Source: Symsagittifera roscoffensis (Eukaryota; Xenacoelomorpha; Acoela; Convolutidae). Taken from it: a stretch of DNA of 64,000 nt. A program made the position numbers and the translations under genes. Positions within the stretch are counted from its first letter, which is position 1. Each line of letters begins with the position of its first letter. Of the stretch, positions 22,519 through 36,323 are shown one piece after another. The stretch spans positions 4,092,001 to 4,156,000 of the forward strand of contig NC_087068.1 of the NCBI RefSeq assembly GCF_963678635.1. Reading direction: 5' to 3'. The notes below the pieces were generated by a model. The model was not told the DNA's origin. It saw only the letters and a program-made list of their open reading frames with translations, and made no database searches.

Positions 22519-25500
22519 GAATCTGTCAAAAAAAAATCTTTTCGATGCTCTATATCTATTTTACTAAAAATTCCCTGTCCCAAAGACATCCATGTTGTAA
22601 ACAATCTCAATTCAAAAAATTTCTTACGAAGTTTTCGTGAAATTTTCCATAATTCGATTATAAAATGGACTTTTATTGGAAATTAATCAAAATCTTTTGG
22701 GAGAGTCGAAACTAAAATTTTTATATCTAATTACCAACTAACTATATGAGTGGGATTACTGAGAAATGTTTAATTTTCTGCTAATTTACCACAAACTAAT
22801 AATTTAACCATGATTTTATTACAATTCTCATCTTAGGCTCGTTAAGTGAAACAGAGTTGAAGGAGTTTTCAAAGTCAAATTTCAAAAACTGTATCTTTTT
22901 CTTTACAAAATTGGTAGATGTTTATTCTTATCTAATAACCTGAACTTTTTTCTAGATATTCATCTGTTCTAGTCCTCAATAAACTTTATTGTTTCTCAAA
23001 ATTATTTCTGCAGCAGAGCCTTATAGTAGTTTTTTGACAATTCAAAGAAAATTAAATTTGAATGCACACTTATTATTACTGCTATACGTAATTCCTCTAA
23101 AAAAATTTAATATAAAAAAAACTAAAACGACAATTTGTTTGTAATAATAAATCAATTAACCAAAAATTTTCTTCTCCAAAAAAGTTTGAAAAAAATCTGC
23201 TCGAAAACTAAAAACTTTCGATACTTCTACTTAAATCATAAGACGATAGAATCTGTCAAAAAATAATCTTTTCGATGCTCTATATCTATTTTACTAAAAA
23301 TTCCCTGTCCCAAAGACATCCATGTTGTAAACAATCTCAATTCAAAAAATTTATTATGAAGTTTTCGTGAAATTTTCCATAATTCGATTATAAAATGGAC
23401 TTTTATTGGAAATTAATCAAAATCTTTTGGGAGAGTCGAAACTAAAATTTTTGTATCTAATTACCAACAAACTATATGAGTGGGATTACTGAGAAATGTT
23501 TAATTTTCTGCTAATTTACCACAAACTAATAATTTAACCATGATTTTATTACAATTCTCATCTTAGGCTCGTTAAGTGAAACAGAATTGAAGGAGTTTTC
23601 AAAGTCAAATTTCAAAAACTGTATCTTTTTCTTTACAAAATTGGTAGATGTTTACTCTTATCTAATAACTTGAACTTTTTTCTAGATACTCATCTGTTCT
23701 AGTCCTCAATAAACTTTGTTGTTTCTCAAAATTATTTCTGCAGCAGAGCCTTATAGTAGTTTTTTGACAATTCAAAGAAAATTAAATTTCAATGCACACT
23801 TATTATTACTGCTATACGTAATTCCTCTAAAAGAGTTTCATATAAAAAAAACTAAAACGACAATTTGTTGGTAATAATAAATCAATTAACCAAAAATTTT
23901 CTTCTCCAAAAAAGTTTGAAAAAAATCTGCTCGAAAACTAAAAACTTTCGATACTTCTACTTAAATCATAAGACGATAGAATCTGTCAAAAAATAATCTT
24001 TTCGATGCTCTATATCTATTTTACTAAAAATTCCCTGTCCCAAAGACATCCATGTTGTAAACAATCTCAATTCAAAAAATTTATTATGAAGTTTTCGTGA
24101 AATTTTCCATAATTCGATTATAAAATGGACTTTTATTGGAAATTAATCAAAATCTTTTGGGAGAGTCGAAACTAAAATTTTTGTATCTAATTACCAACAA
24201 ACTATATGAGTGGGATTACTGAGAAATGTTTAATTTTCTGCTAATTTACCACAAACTAATAATTTAACCATGATTTTATTACAATTCTCATCTTAGGCTC
24301 GTTAAGTGAAACAGAATTGAAGGAGTTTTCAAAGTCAAATTTCAAAAACTGTATCTTTTTCTTTACAAAATTGGTAGATGCTTACTCTTATCTAATAACT
24401 TGAACTTTTTTCTAGATACTCATCTGTTCTAGTCCTCAATAAACTTTGTTGTTTCTCAAAATTATTTCTGCAGCAGAGCCTTATAGTAGTTTTTTGACAA
24501 TTCAAAGAAAATTAAATTTCAATGCACACTTATTATTACTCCTATACGTAATTCCTCTAAAAGAATTTAATATAAAAAAAATTAAAACGACAATTTGTTG
24601 GTAATAATAAATCAATTAACCAAAAATTTTCTTCTCCAAAAAAGTTTGAAAAAAATCTGCTCGAAAACTAAAAACTTTCGATACTTCTACTTAAATCATA
24701 AGACGATAGAATCTGTCAAAAAATAATCTTTTCGATGCTCTATATCTATTTTACTAAAAATTCCCTGTCCCAAAGACATCCATGTTGTAAACAATCTCAA
24801 TTCAAAAAATTTATTATGAAGTTTTCGTGAAATTTTCCATAATTCGATTATAAAATGGACTTTTATTGGAAATTAATCAAAATCTTTTGGGAGAGTCGAA
24901 ACTAAAATTTTTGTATCTAATTACCAACAAACTATATGAGTGGGATTACTGAGAATTGTTTAATTTTCTGCTAATTTACCACAAACTAATAATTTAACCA
25001 TGATTTTATTACAATTCTTATCTTAGGCTCGTTAAGTGAAACAGAATTGAAGGAGTTTTCAAAGTCAAATTTCAAAAACTGTATCTTTTTCTTTACAAAA
25101 TTGGTAGATGCTTACTCTTATCTAATAACTTGAACTTTTTTCTAGATACTCATCTGTTCTAGTCCTCAATAAACTTTGTTGTTTCTCAAAATTATTTCTG
25201 CAGCAGAGCCTTATAGTAGTTTTTTGACAATTCAAAGAAAATTAAATTTCAATGCACACTTAATATTACTGCTATACGTAATTCCTCTAAAAGAATTTAA
25301 TATAAAAAAAACTAAAACGACAATTTGTTGGTAATAATAAATCAATTAACCAAAAATTTTCTTCTCCAAAAAAAGTTTGAAAAAAATCTGCTCGAAAACT
25401 AAAAACTTTCGATACTTCTACTTAAATCATAAGACGATAGAATCTGTCAAAAAATAATCTTTTCGATGCTCTATATCTATTTTACTAAAAATTCCCTGTC

Positions 25501-28500
25501 CCAAAGACATCCATGTTGTAAACAATCTCAATTCAAAAAATTTATTATGAAGTTTTCGTGAAATTTTCCATAATTCGATTATAAAATGGACTTTTATTGG
25601 AAATTAATCAAAATCTTTTGGGAGAGTCGAAACTAAAATTTTTGTATCTAATTACCAACAAACTATATGAGTGGGATTACTGAGAAATGTTTAATTTTCT
25701 GCTAATTTACCACAAACTAATAATTTAACCATGACTTTATTACAATTCTCATCTTAGGCTCGTTAAGTGAAACAGAATTGAAGGAGTTTTCAAAGTCAAA
25801 TTTCAAAAACTGTATCTTTTTCTTTACAAAATTGGTAGATGTTTACTCTTATCTAATAACCTGAACTTTTTTTCTAGATATTCATCTGTTCTAGTCTTCA
25901 ATAAACCTTATTGTTTCTCAAAATTATTTCTGCAGCAGAGCCTTATAGTAGTTTTTTGACAATTCAAAGAAAATTAAATTTGAATGCACATTTATTATTA
26001 CTGCTATACGTAATTCCTCTAAAAGAATTTAATATAAAAAAAAACTAAAACGACAATTTGTTGGTAATAATAAATCAATTAACCAAAAATTTTCTTCTCC
26101 AAAAAAAGTTTGAAAAAAATCTGCTCGAAAACTAAAAACTTTCGATACTTCTACTTAAATCATAAGACGATAGAATCTGTCAAAAAATAATCTTTTCGAT
26201 GCTCTATATCTATTTTACTAAAAATTCCCTGTCCCAAAGACATCCATGTTGTAAACAATCTCAATTCAAAAAATTTATTATGAAGTTTTCGTGAAATTTT
26301 CCATAATTCGATTATAAAATGGACTTTTATTGGAAATTAATCAAAATCTTTTGGGAGAGTCGAAACTAAAATTTTTGTATCTAATTACCAACAAACTATA
26401 TGAGTGGGATTACTGAGAAATGTTTAATTTTCTGCTAATTTACCACAAACTAATAATTTAACCATGACTTTATTACAATTCTCATCTTAGGCTCGTTAAG
26501 TGAAACAGAATTGAAGGAGTTTTCAAAGTCAAATTTCAAAAACTGTATCTTTTTCTTTACAAAATTGGTAGATGTTTACTCTTATCTAATAACCTGAACT
26601 TTTTTTCTAGATATTCATCTGTTCTAGTCTTCAATAAACCTTATTGTTTCTCAAAATTATTTCTGCAGCAGAGCCTTATAGTAGTTTTTTGACAATTCAA
26701 AGAAAATTAAATTTCAATGCACACTTAATATTACTGCTATACGTAATTCCTCTAAAAGAATTTAATATAAAAAAAACTAAAACGACAATTTGTTGGTAAT
26801 AATAAATCAATTAACCAAAAATTTTCTTCTCCAAAAAAAGTTTGAAAAAAATCTGCTCGAAAACTAAAAACTTTCGATACTTCTACTTAAATCATAAGAC
26901 GATAGAATCTGTCAAAAAATAATCTTTTCGATGCTCTATATCTATTTTACTAAAAATTCCCTGTCCCAAAGACATCCATGTTGTAAACAATCTCAATTCA
27001 AAAAATTTATTATGAAGTTTTCGTGAAATTTTCCATAATTCGATTATAAAATGGACTTTTATTGGAAATTAATCAAAATCTTTTGGGAGAGTCGAAACTA
27101 AAATTTTTGTATCTAATTACCAACAAACTATATGAGTGGGATTACTGAGAAATGTTTAATTTTCTGCTAATTTACCACAAACTAATAATTTAACCATGAT
27201 TTTATTACAATTCTTATCTTAGGCTCGTTAAGTGAAACAGAATTGAAGGAGTTTTCAAAGTCAAATTTCAAAAACTGTATCTTTTTCTTTACAAAATTGG
27301 TAGATGCTTACTCTTATCTAATAACTTGAACTTTTTTCTAGATACTCATCTGTTCTAGTCCTCAATAAACTTTGTTGTTTCTCAAAATTATTTCTGCAGC
27401 AGAGCCTTATAGTAGTTTTTTGACAATTCAAAGAAAATTAAATTTCAATGCACACTTAATATTACTGCTATACGTAATTCCTCTAACAGAATTTAATATA
27501 AAAAAAACTAAAACGACAATTTGTTGGTAATAATAAATCAATTAACCAAAAATTTTCTTCTCCAAAAAAGGTTTGAAAAAAATCGGCTCGAAAACTAAAA
27601 ACTTTCGATACTTCTACTTAAATCATAAGACGATAGAATCTGTCAAAAAATAATCTTTTCGATGCTCTATATCTATTTTACTAAAAATTCCCTGTCCCAA
27701 AGACATCCATGTTGTAAACAATCTCAATTCAAAAAATTTATTATGAAGTTTTCGTGAAATTTTCCATAATTCGATTATAAAATGGACTTTTATTGGAAAT
27801 TAATCAAAATCTTTTGGGAGAGTCGAAACTAAAATTTTTGTATCTAATTACCAACAAACTATATGAGTGGGATTACTGAAAAATGTTTAATTTTCTGCTA
27901 ATTTACCACAAACTAATAATTTAACCATGACTTTATTACAATTCTCATCTTAGGCTCGTTAAGTGAAACAGAATTGAAGGAGTTTTCAAAGTCAAATTTC
28001 AAAAACTGTATCTTTTTCTTTACAAAATTGGTAGATGTTTACTCTTATCTAATAACTTGAACTTTTTTCTAGATACTCATCTGTTCTAGTCCTCAATAAA
28101 CTTTGTTGTTTCTCAAAATTATTTCTGCAGCAGAGCCTTATAGTAGTTTTTTGACAATTCAAAGAAAATTAAATTTCAATGCACACTTAATATTACTGCT
28201 ATACGTAATTCCTCTAAAAGAATTTAATATAAAAAAAACTAAAACGACAATTTGTTGGTAATAATAAATCAATTAATCAAAAATTTTCTTCTCCAAAAAA
28301 AGTTTGAAAAAAATCTGCTCGAAAACTAAAAACTTTCGATACTTCTACTTAAATCATAAGACGATAGAATCTGTCAAAAAATAATCTTTTCGATGCTCTA
28401 TATCTATTTTACTAAAAATTCCCTGTCCCAAAGACATCCATGTTGTAAACAATCTCAATTCAAAAAATTTATTATGAAGTTTTCGTGAAATTTTCCATAA

Positions 28501-31500
28501 TTCGATTATAAAATGGACTTTTATTGGAAATTAATCAAAATCTTTTGGGAGAGTCGAAACTAAAATTTTTGTATCTAATTACCAACAAACTATATGAGTG
28601 GGATTACTGAGAAATGTTTAATTTTCTGCTAATTTACCACAAACTAATAATATAACCATGATTTTATTACAATTCTTATCTTAGGCTCGTTAAGTGAAAC
28701 AGAATTGAAGGAGTTTTCAAAGTCAAATTTCAAAAACTGTATCTTTTTCTTTACAAAATTGGTAGATGTTTACTCTTATCTAATAACTTGAACTTTTTTC
28801 TAGATACTCATCTGTTCTAGTCCTCAATAAACTTTGTTGTTTCTCAAAATTATTTCTGCAGCAGAGCCTTATAGTAGTTTTTTGACAATTCAAAGAAAAT
28901 TAAATTTCAATGCACACTTAATATTACTGCTATACGTAATTCCTCTAAAAGAATTTAATATAAAAAAAACTAAAACGACAATTTGTTGGTAAAAATAAAT
29001 CAATTAACCAAAAATTTTTTTCTCCAAAAAAAGTTTGAAAAAAATCTGCTCGAAAACTAAAAACTTTCTATACTTCTACTTAAATCATAAGACGATAGAA
29101 TCTGTCAAAAAATAATCTTTTCGATGCTCTATATCTATTTTACTAAAAATTCCCTGTCCCAAAGACATCCATGTTGTAAACAATCTCAATTCAAAAAATT
29201 TATTATGAAGTTTTCGTGAAATTTTCCATAATTCGATTATAAAATGGACTTTTATTGGAAATTAATCAAAATCTTTTGGGAGAGTCGAAACTAAAATTTT
29301 TGTATCTAATTACCAATAAACTATATGAGTGGGATTACTGAGAAATGTTTAATTTTCTGCTAATTTACCACAAACTAATAATTTAACCATGATTTTATTA
29401 CAATTCTTATCTTAGGCTCGTTAAGTGAAACAGAATTGAAGCAGTTTTCAAAGTCAAATTTCAAAAACTGTATCTTTTTCTTTACAAAATTGGTAGATGC
29501 TTATTCTTATCTAATAACTTGAACTTTTTTCTAGATACTCATCTGTTCTAGTCCTCAATAAACTTTGTTGTTTCTCAAAATTATTTCTGCAGCAGAGCCT
29601 TATAGTAGTTTTTTGACAATTCAAAGAAAATTAAATTTCAATGCACATTTAATATTACTGCTATACGTAATTCCTCTAAAAAAATTTAATATAAAAAAAA
29701 CTAAAACGACAATTTGTTGGTAATAATAAATCAATTAACCAAAAATTTTCTTCTCCAAAAAAAGTTTGAAAAAAATCTGCTCGAAAACTAAAAACTTTCG
29801 ATACTTCTACTTAAATCATAAGACGATAGAATCTGTCAAAAAATAATCTTTTCGATGCTCTATATCTATTTTACTAAAAATTCCCTGTCCCAAAGACATC
29901 CATGTTGTAAACAATCTCAATTCAAAAAATTTATTATGAAGTTTTCGTGAAATTTTCCATAATTCGATTATAAAATGGACTTTTATTGGAAATTAATCAA
30001 AATCTTTTGGGAGAGTCGAAACTAAAATTTTTGTATCTAATTACCAACAAACTATATGAGTGGGATTACTGAGAAATGTTTAATTTTCTGCTAATTTACC
30101 ACAAACTAATAATTTAACCATGATTTTATTACAATTCTTATCTTAGGCTCGTTAAGTGAAACAGAATTGAAGTAGTTTTCAAAGTCAAATTTCAAAAACT
30201 GTATCTTTTTCTTTACAAAATTGGTAGATGTTTACTCTTATCTAATAACTTGAACTTTTTTCTAGATACTCATCTGTTCTAGTCCTCAATAAACTTTGTT
30301 GTTTCTCAAAATTATTTCTGCAGCAGAGCCTTATAGTAGTTTTTTGACAATTCAAAGAAAATTAAATTTCAATGCACATTTATTATTACTGCTATACGTA
30401 ATTCCTGTAAAAGAATTTAATATAAAAAAAAACTAAAACGACAATTTGTTGGTAATAATAAATCAATTAACCAAAAATTTTCTTCTCCAAAAAAAGTTTG
30501 AAAAAAATCTGCTCGAAAACTAAAAACTTTCGATACTTCTACTTAAATCATAAGACGATAGAATCTGTCAAAAAATAATCTTTTTGATGCTCTATATCTA
30601 TTTTACTAACAATTCCCTGTCCCAAAGACATCCATGTTGTAAACAATCTCAATTCAAAAAATTTATTATGAAGTTTTCGTGAAATTTTCCATAATTCGAT
30701 TATAAAATGGACTTTTATTGGAAATTAATCAAAATCTTTTGGGAGAGTCGAAACTAAAATTTTTGTATCTAATTACCAACAAACTATATGAGTGGGATTA
30801 CTGAGAAATGTTTAATTTTCTGCTAATTTACCACAAACTAATAATTTAACCATGATTTTATTACAATTCTTATCTTAGGCTCGTTAAGTGAAACAGAATT
30901 GAAGGAGTTTTCAAAGTCAAATTTCAAAAACTGTATCTTTTTCTTTACAAAATTGGTAGATGTTTACTCTTATCTAATAACTTGAACTTTTTTCTAGATA
31001 CTCATCTGTTCTAGTCCTCAATAAACTTTGTTTTTTCTCAAAATTATTTCTGCAGCAGAGCCTTATAGTAGTTTTTTGACAATTCAAAGAAAATTAAATT
31101 TCAATGCACACTTAATATTACTGCTATACGTAATTACTCTAAAAGAATTTAATATAAAAAAAACTAAAACGACAATTTGTTGGTAATAATAAATCAATTA
31201 ACCAAAAATTTTCTTCTCCAAAAAAAGTTTGAAAAAAATCTGCTCGAAAACTAAAAACTTTCGATACTTCTACTTAAATCATAAGACGATAGAATCTGTC
31301 AAAAAATAATCTTTTCGATGCTCTATATCTATTTTACTAAAAATTCCCTGTCCCAAAGACATCCATGTTGTAAACAATCTCAATTCAAAAAATTTATTAT
31401 GAAGTTTTCGTGAAATTTTCCATAATTCGATTATAAAATGGACTTTTATTGGAAATTAATCAAAATCTTTTGGGAGAGTCGAAACTAAAGTTTTTGTATC

Positions 31501-34220
31501 TAATTACCAACAAACTATATGAGTGGGATTACTGAGAAATGTTTAATTTTCTGCTAATTTACCACAAACTAATAATTTAACCATGACTTTATTACAATTC
31601 TCATCTTAGGCTCGTTAAGTGAAACAGAATTGAAGGAGTTTTCAAAGTCAAATTTCAAAAACTGTATCTTTTTCTTTACAAAATTGGTAGATGTTTACTC
31701 TTATCTAATAACCTGAACTTTTTTTCTAGATATTCATCTGTTCTAGTCTTCAATAAACCTTATTGTTTCTCAAAATTATTTCTGCAGCAGAGCCTTATAG
31801 TAGTTTTTTGACAATTCAAAGAAAATTAAATTTGAATGCACATTTATTATTACTGCTATACGTAATTCCTCTAAAAGAATTTAATATAAAAAAAAACTAA
31901 AACGACAATTTGTTGGTAATAATAAATCAATTAACCAAAAATTTTCTTCTCCAAAAAAAGTTTGAAAAAAATCTGCTCGAAAACTAAAAACTTTCGATAC
32001 TTCTACTTAAATCATAAGACGATAGAATCTGTCAAAAACTAATCTTTTCGATGCTCTATATCTATTTTACTAAAAATTCCCTGTCCCAAAGACATCCATG
32101 TTGTAAACAATCTCAATTCAAAAAATTTATTATGAAGTTTTTGTGAAATTTTCCATAATTCGATTATAAAATGGACTTTTATTGGAAATTAATCAAAATC
32201 TTTTGGGAGAGTCGAAACTAAAATTTTTGTATCTAATTACCAACAAACTATATGAGTGGGATTACTGAGAAATGTTTAATTTTCTGCTAATTTACCACAA
32301 ACTAATAATTTAACCATGATTTTAATACAATTCTCATCTTAGGCTCGTTAAGTGAAACAGAATTGAAGGAGTTTTCAAAGTCAAATTTCAAAAACTGTAT
32401 CTTTTTCTTTACAAAATTGGTAGATGTTTACTCTTATCTAATAACTTGAATTTTTTTCTAGATACTCATCTGTCCTAGTCCTCAATAAATTTTGTTGTTT
32501 CTCAAAATTATTTCTGCAGCAGAGCCTTATAGTAGTTTTTTGACAATTCAAAGAAAATTAAATTTCAATGCACACTTAATATTACTGCTATACGTAATTC
32601 CTCTAAAAGAATTTAATATAAAAAAAACTAAAACGACAATTTGTTGGTAATAATAAATCAATTAACCAAAAATTTTCTTCTCCAAAAAAAGTTTGAAAAA
32701 AATCTGCTCGAAAACTAAAAACTTTCGATACTTCTACTTAAATCATAAGACGATAGAATCTGTCAAAAAATAATCTTTTCGATGCTCTATATCTATTTTA
32801 CTAAAAATTCCCTGTCCCAAAGACATCCATGTTGTAAACAATCTCAATTCAAAAAATTTATTATGAAGTTTTCGTGAAATTTTCCATAATTCGATTATAA
32901 AATGGACTTTTATTGGAAATTAATCAACATCTTTTGGGAGAGTCGAAACTAAAATTTTTGTATCTAATTACCAACAAACTATATGAGTGGGATTACTGGG
33001 AAATGTTTAATTTTCTGCTAATTTACCACAAACTAATAATTTAACCATGACTTTATTACAATTCTCATCTTAGGCTCGTTAAGTGAAACAGAATTGAAGG
33101 AGTTTTCAAAGTCAAATTTCAAAAACTGTATCTTTTTCTTTACAAAATTGGTAGATGTTTACTCTTATCTAATAACCTGAACTTTTTTTCTAGATATTCA
33201 TCTGTTCTAGTCTTCAATAAACCTTATTGTTTCTCAAAATTATTTCTGCAGCAGAGCCTTATAGTAGTTTTTTGACAATTCAAAGAAAATTAAATTTGAA
33301 TGCACATTTATTATTACTGCTATACGTAATTCCTCTAAAAGAATTTAATATAAAAAAAAACTAAAACGACAATTTGTTGGTAATAATAAATCAATTAACC
33401 AAAAATTTTCTTCTCCAAAAAAAGTTTGAAAAAAATCTGCTCGAAAACTAAAAACTTTCGATACTTCTACTTAAATCATAAGACGATAGAATCTGTCAAA
33501 AAATAATCTTTTCGATGCTCTATATCTATTTTACTAAAAATTCCCTGTCCCAAAGACATCCATGTTGTAAACAATCTCAATTCAAAAAATTTATTATGAA
33601 GTTTTCGTGAAATTTTCCATAATTCGATTATAAAATGGACTTTTATTGGAAATTAATCAAAATCTTTTGGGAGAGTCGAAACTAAAATTTTTGTATCTAA
33701 TTACCAACAAACTATATGAGTGGGATTACTGAGAAATGTTTAATTTTCTGCTAATTTACCACAAACTAATAATTTAACCATGATTTTAATACAATTCTCA
33801 TCTTAGGCGCGTTAAGTGAAACAGAATTGAAGGAGTTTTCAAAGTCAAATTTTAAAAACTGTATCTTTTTCTTTACAAAATTGGTAGATGTTTACTCTTA
33901 TCTAATAACCTGAACTTTTTTTCTAGATATTCATCTGTTCTAGTCCTCAATAAACCTTATTATTTCTCAAAATTATTTCTGCAGCAGAGCCTTATAGTAG
34001 TTTTTTGACAATTCAAATGAAAATTAAATTTGAATGCACACTTATTATTACTGCTATACGTAATTCCTCTAAAAGAACTTAAAATAAAAAAAACTAAAAC
34101 GACTATTTGTTGGTAATAATAAATCAATTAACAAAAAATTTTCTTCTCCAAAAAAAGTTTGAAAAAAATCTGCTCGAAAACTAAAAACTTTCGATACTTC
34201 TACTTAAATCATAAAACGAT
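22519..34220. repeat. Satellite array, 16 tandem copies of a ~731-bp monomer
   Basis: The landmark AATCTGTCAAAAAATAATC recurs at 22519, 23250, 23980, 24710, 25441, 26174, 26906, 27637, 28368, 29099, 29830, 30562, 31293, 32026, 32757 and 33490; the array ends at ~34220. Spacing is 730-733 bp. Monomers differ by a few percent at most, with the outer copies most diverged, the pattern expected from unequal exchange. The monomer is AT-rich and has no ORF over 60 codons on either strand, so no gene product is suggested. Two sequence subtypes are interleaved (see findings). Centromeric or heterochromatic satellite is a possible role but is not shown by sequence. Confidence 0.97.
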
Positions 34221-35213
34221 AGAAAGATAAAATCAAAAAATTTATCGCTGTTTATATTGAGATTTTTGATGTTTTAGGCTGTAATTCATAACCTGAATTA
34301 AAGAAATACTTTGTCAAGTTTCTTGCAAAAATTTAAAAAGTTTTCATGATTATTTTCCTGAAAACTTCAAAATTAATCTTTTTGGTTTCTGAATGATATA
34401 CCATCTCCCAAATTGAGTGTTTTCCGATCCAAAAAATTGGCATATTACTCCAAATATGAACTTCAGATGGAAAATTGTAGCCTTTCAACGAACGTTCTCT
34501 AATTCAATGCAAAATTAGCACAAAAAAATTCCTTTTTACTAAGAACCTTCTCAACCAGATAACTGTATACTCTTCTGTTTCTTTAAACTTATTTGTTTGA
34601 AGTAACTTTAGCTCAGGAATTTTAAAAATTTTCAATTTGAAGTTCCAGCAAAATTATCCTATTTTTTCTTTCATTTGTCAAATATGAAAGAAATTTCTAA
34701 AATTGTTGGAAAAATTACGATTCTCAATAGCCTTCAATAATCTGCTCAAAAATAAAGGTACTCCAGGAACGCATTCAAAAATAAAAAACTGAGAATCTTA
34801 TAAAAAGATAGCTAGGCTAGACAGTTCATTTAGTCGATGTTTCATAAAAGTCATTTGCTTACTTTTACTGCAAATTCAACTCAACAGATTCGCTGTAAGA
34901 ATGCCACTATTTCAATATCAATAAAAGCTTGTGCGAATGGAGCTTTTAGAGGCTTTGATGGCTGTGCGAAAAGAGGATCCTAAAAATTTTTTTGGGTGAC
35001 GGGAGATAGTAATATTAACGACCGAGTTACACGGGGGGTGCCTTACCTCCGGGGCTAAAGTCTGACAACTTTTGCCACACAGTGTCAAATTTGAACACGT
35101 TCAACATAAATTGGTTAAGTTTTTGAGTTGCCAGATCTGTCAAAAACCACAGCTTTTTTGTTAAAAACGAGAGCCCTAGCTTTCATTTTTTTTTGTAGTC
35201 GATTCAGTAAATT
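34221..35213. other. Non-coding DNA right of the satellite
   Basis: AT-rich, no recognisable feature. Confidence 0.45.
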
Positions 35214-36123
35214 GTGAAGAGAATAGACGTACGTCTCTTTAGATTGATAGAAAAGCACTCACTATGTCCTTTGCAATTCGAACCGGATGGTGAAAAGATC
35301 GATAAATATATCTATACAATCAACAAAGAGAAATTCGTCAGGAGTTTAAAAATCAGAATTTACTTAACCTCGGTGGTGTTGAAAACAAGGAAAAAAATAA
35401 TTTGGTTGGACTGCGTACTAATGAGGCTGTTCCACTTCTGTGCGAAACTACGCTAATTCTTTTGATTGTTCAAGAATTCCACGAACAAGGTCATCCGGAT
35501 AGCAAGCAAGCTAAATACGTACACTTAACTGAATTGCGTATTTGCTAACACCATACACATTAGTGTGCAATTTGCAGGTTTTTGAACAAGATGAACGCAA
35601 ATCTGTTTTTGGTAAGCCAACATCAGAGCTACTGGAGCCATACCTACTTTTCATGAATGTGTACCTACATCTTTTTGGGCCGTACGAAGTCGAATAAGAT
35701 TTAAAGACGTTGAAATAGTTATCGTTTGATCGCAACGGGTCTATTTTCAAGAGCAGTCTATATATTTTTTACGGAAGATGATTTTTGAAAAAATGGTGCT
35801 TCTTTGAGGCGTTTTGTTGCATTACGAAGCTGCGCCGAAGTGATTCAATCAGTTCTGGTACCCAATTCGTCTTTGTTAACAATTTAATACAGAACAGATT
35901 TGAACTTCTCAAAAGAACTTTGAGGAGTCTATTGGGTATAAAATGTTTATGATAGGAATTTGCACCAGGTGGAGTTTCATCGCGACAGACATGTGGTTTG
36001 AATCGGTCAAAACTGAAGTTAAAAAGTGCCTGACAATATCTATTGGCAAACAAGTGTCGTCAAGTATCGAGTTTCACTCTGTTTTCATTGAGGCTGCTAA
36101 TCTGCTTAGCGAGAGGCCAACCG
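35214..36123 (+). pseudogene. Decayed BEL/Pao integrase remnant
   Basis: Read across frames, the stretch follows the order of a BEL integrase: a LIVQEFHEQGHP-like zinc-binding start (~35465), a LFGPYEVE segment (~35670), a RRFVALRS helix (~35800), a FAPGGV block (~35960) and a TLFSLRLLICLARGQPT-like tail (~36070-36122) that corresponds to the conserved segment after the catalytic Glu. Numerous stops and frame changes. It runs into the assembly gap, so the 3' end is unknown. The copy is much more decayed than the one at 10042-16039. Confidence 0.55.
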
Positions 36124-36323
36124 NNNNNNNNNNNNNNNNNNNNNNNNNNNNNNNNNNNNNNNNNNNNNNNNNNNNNNNNNNNNNNNNNNNNNNNNNNNNN
36201 NNNNNNNNNNNNNNNNNNNNNNNNNNNNNNNNNNNNNNNNNNNNNNNNNNNNNNNNNNNNNNNNNNNNNNNNNNNNNNNNNNNNNNNNNNNNNNNNNNNN
36301 NNNNNNNNNNNNNNNNNNNNNNN
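36124..36323. other. Assembly gap (200 N)
   Basis: Exactly 200 ambiguous bases, a conventional placeholder size. It abuts the first copy of the 1773-bp duplication, so the missing sequence probably includes the start of that copy. Confidence 0.99.

Noticed and set aside
22519-34220. Possible gene or small RNA inside each satellite monomer
   Set aside because: No ORF over 60 codons and no recognisable RNA motif; conservation between copies is uniform rather than concentrated.
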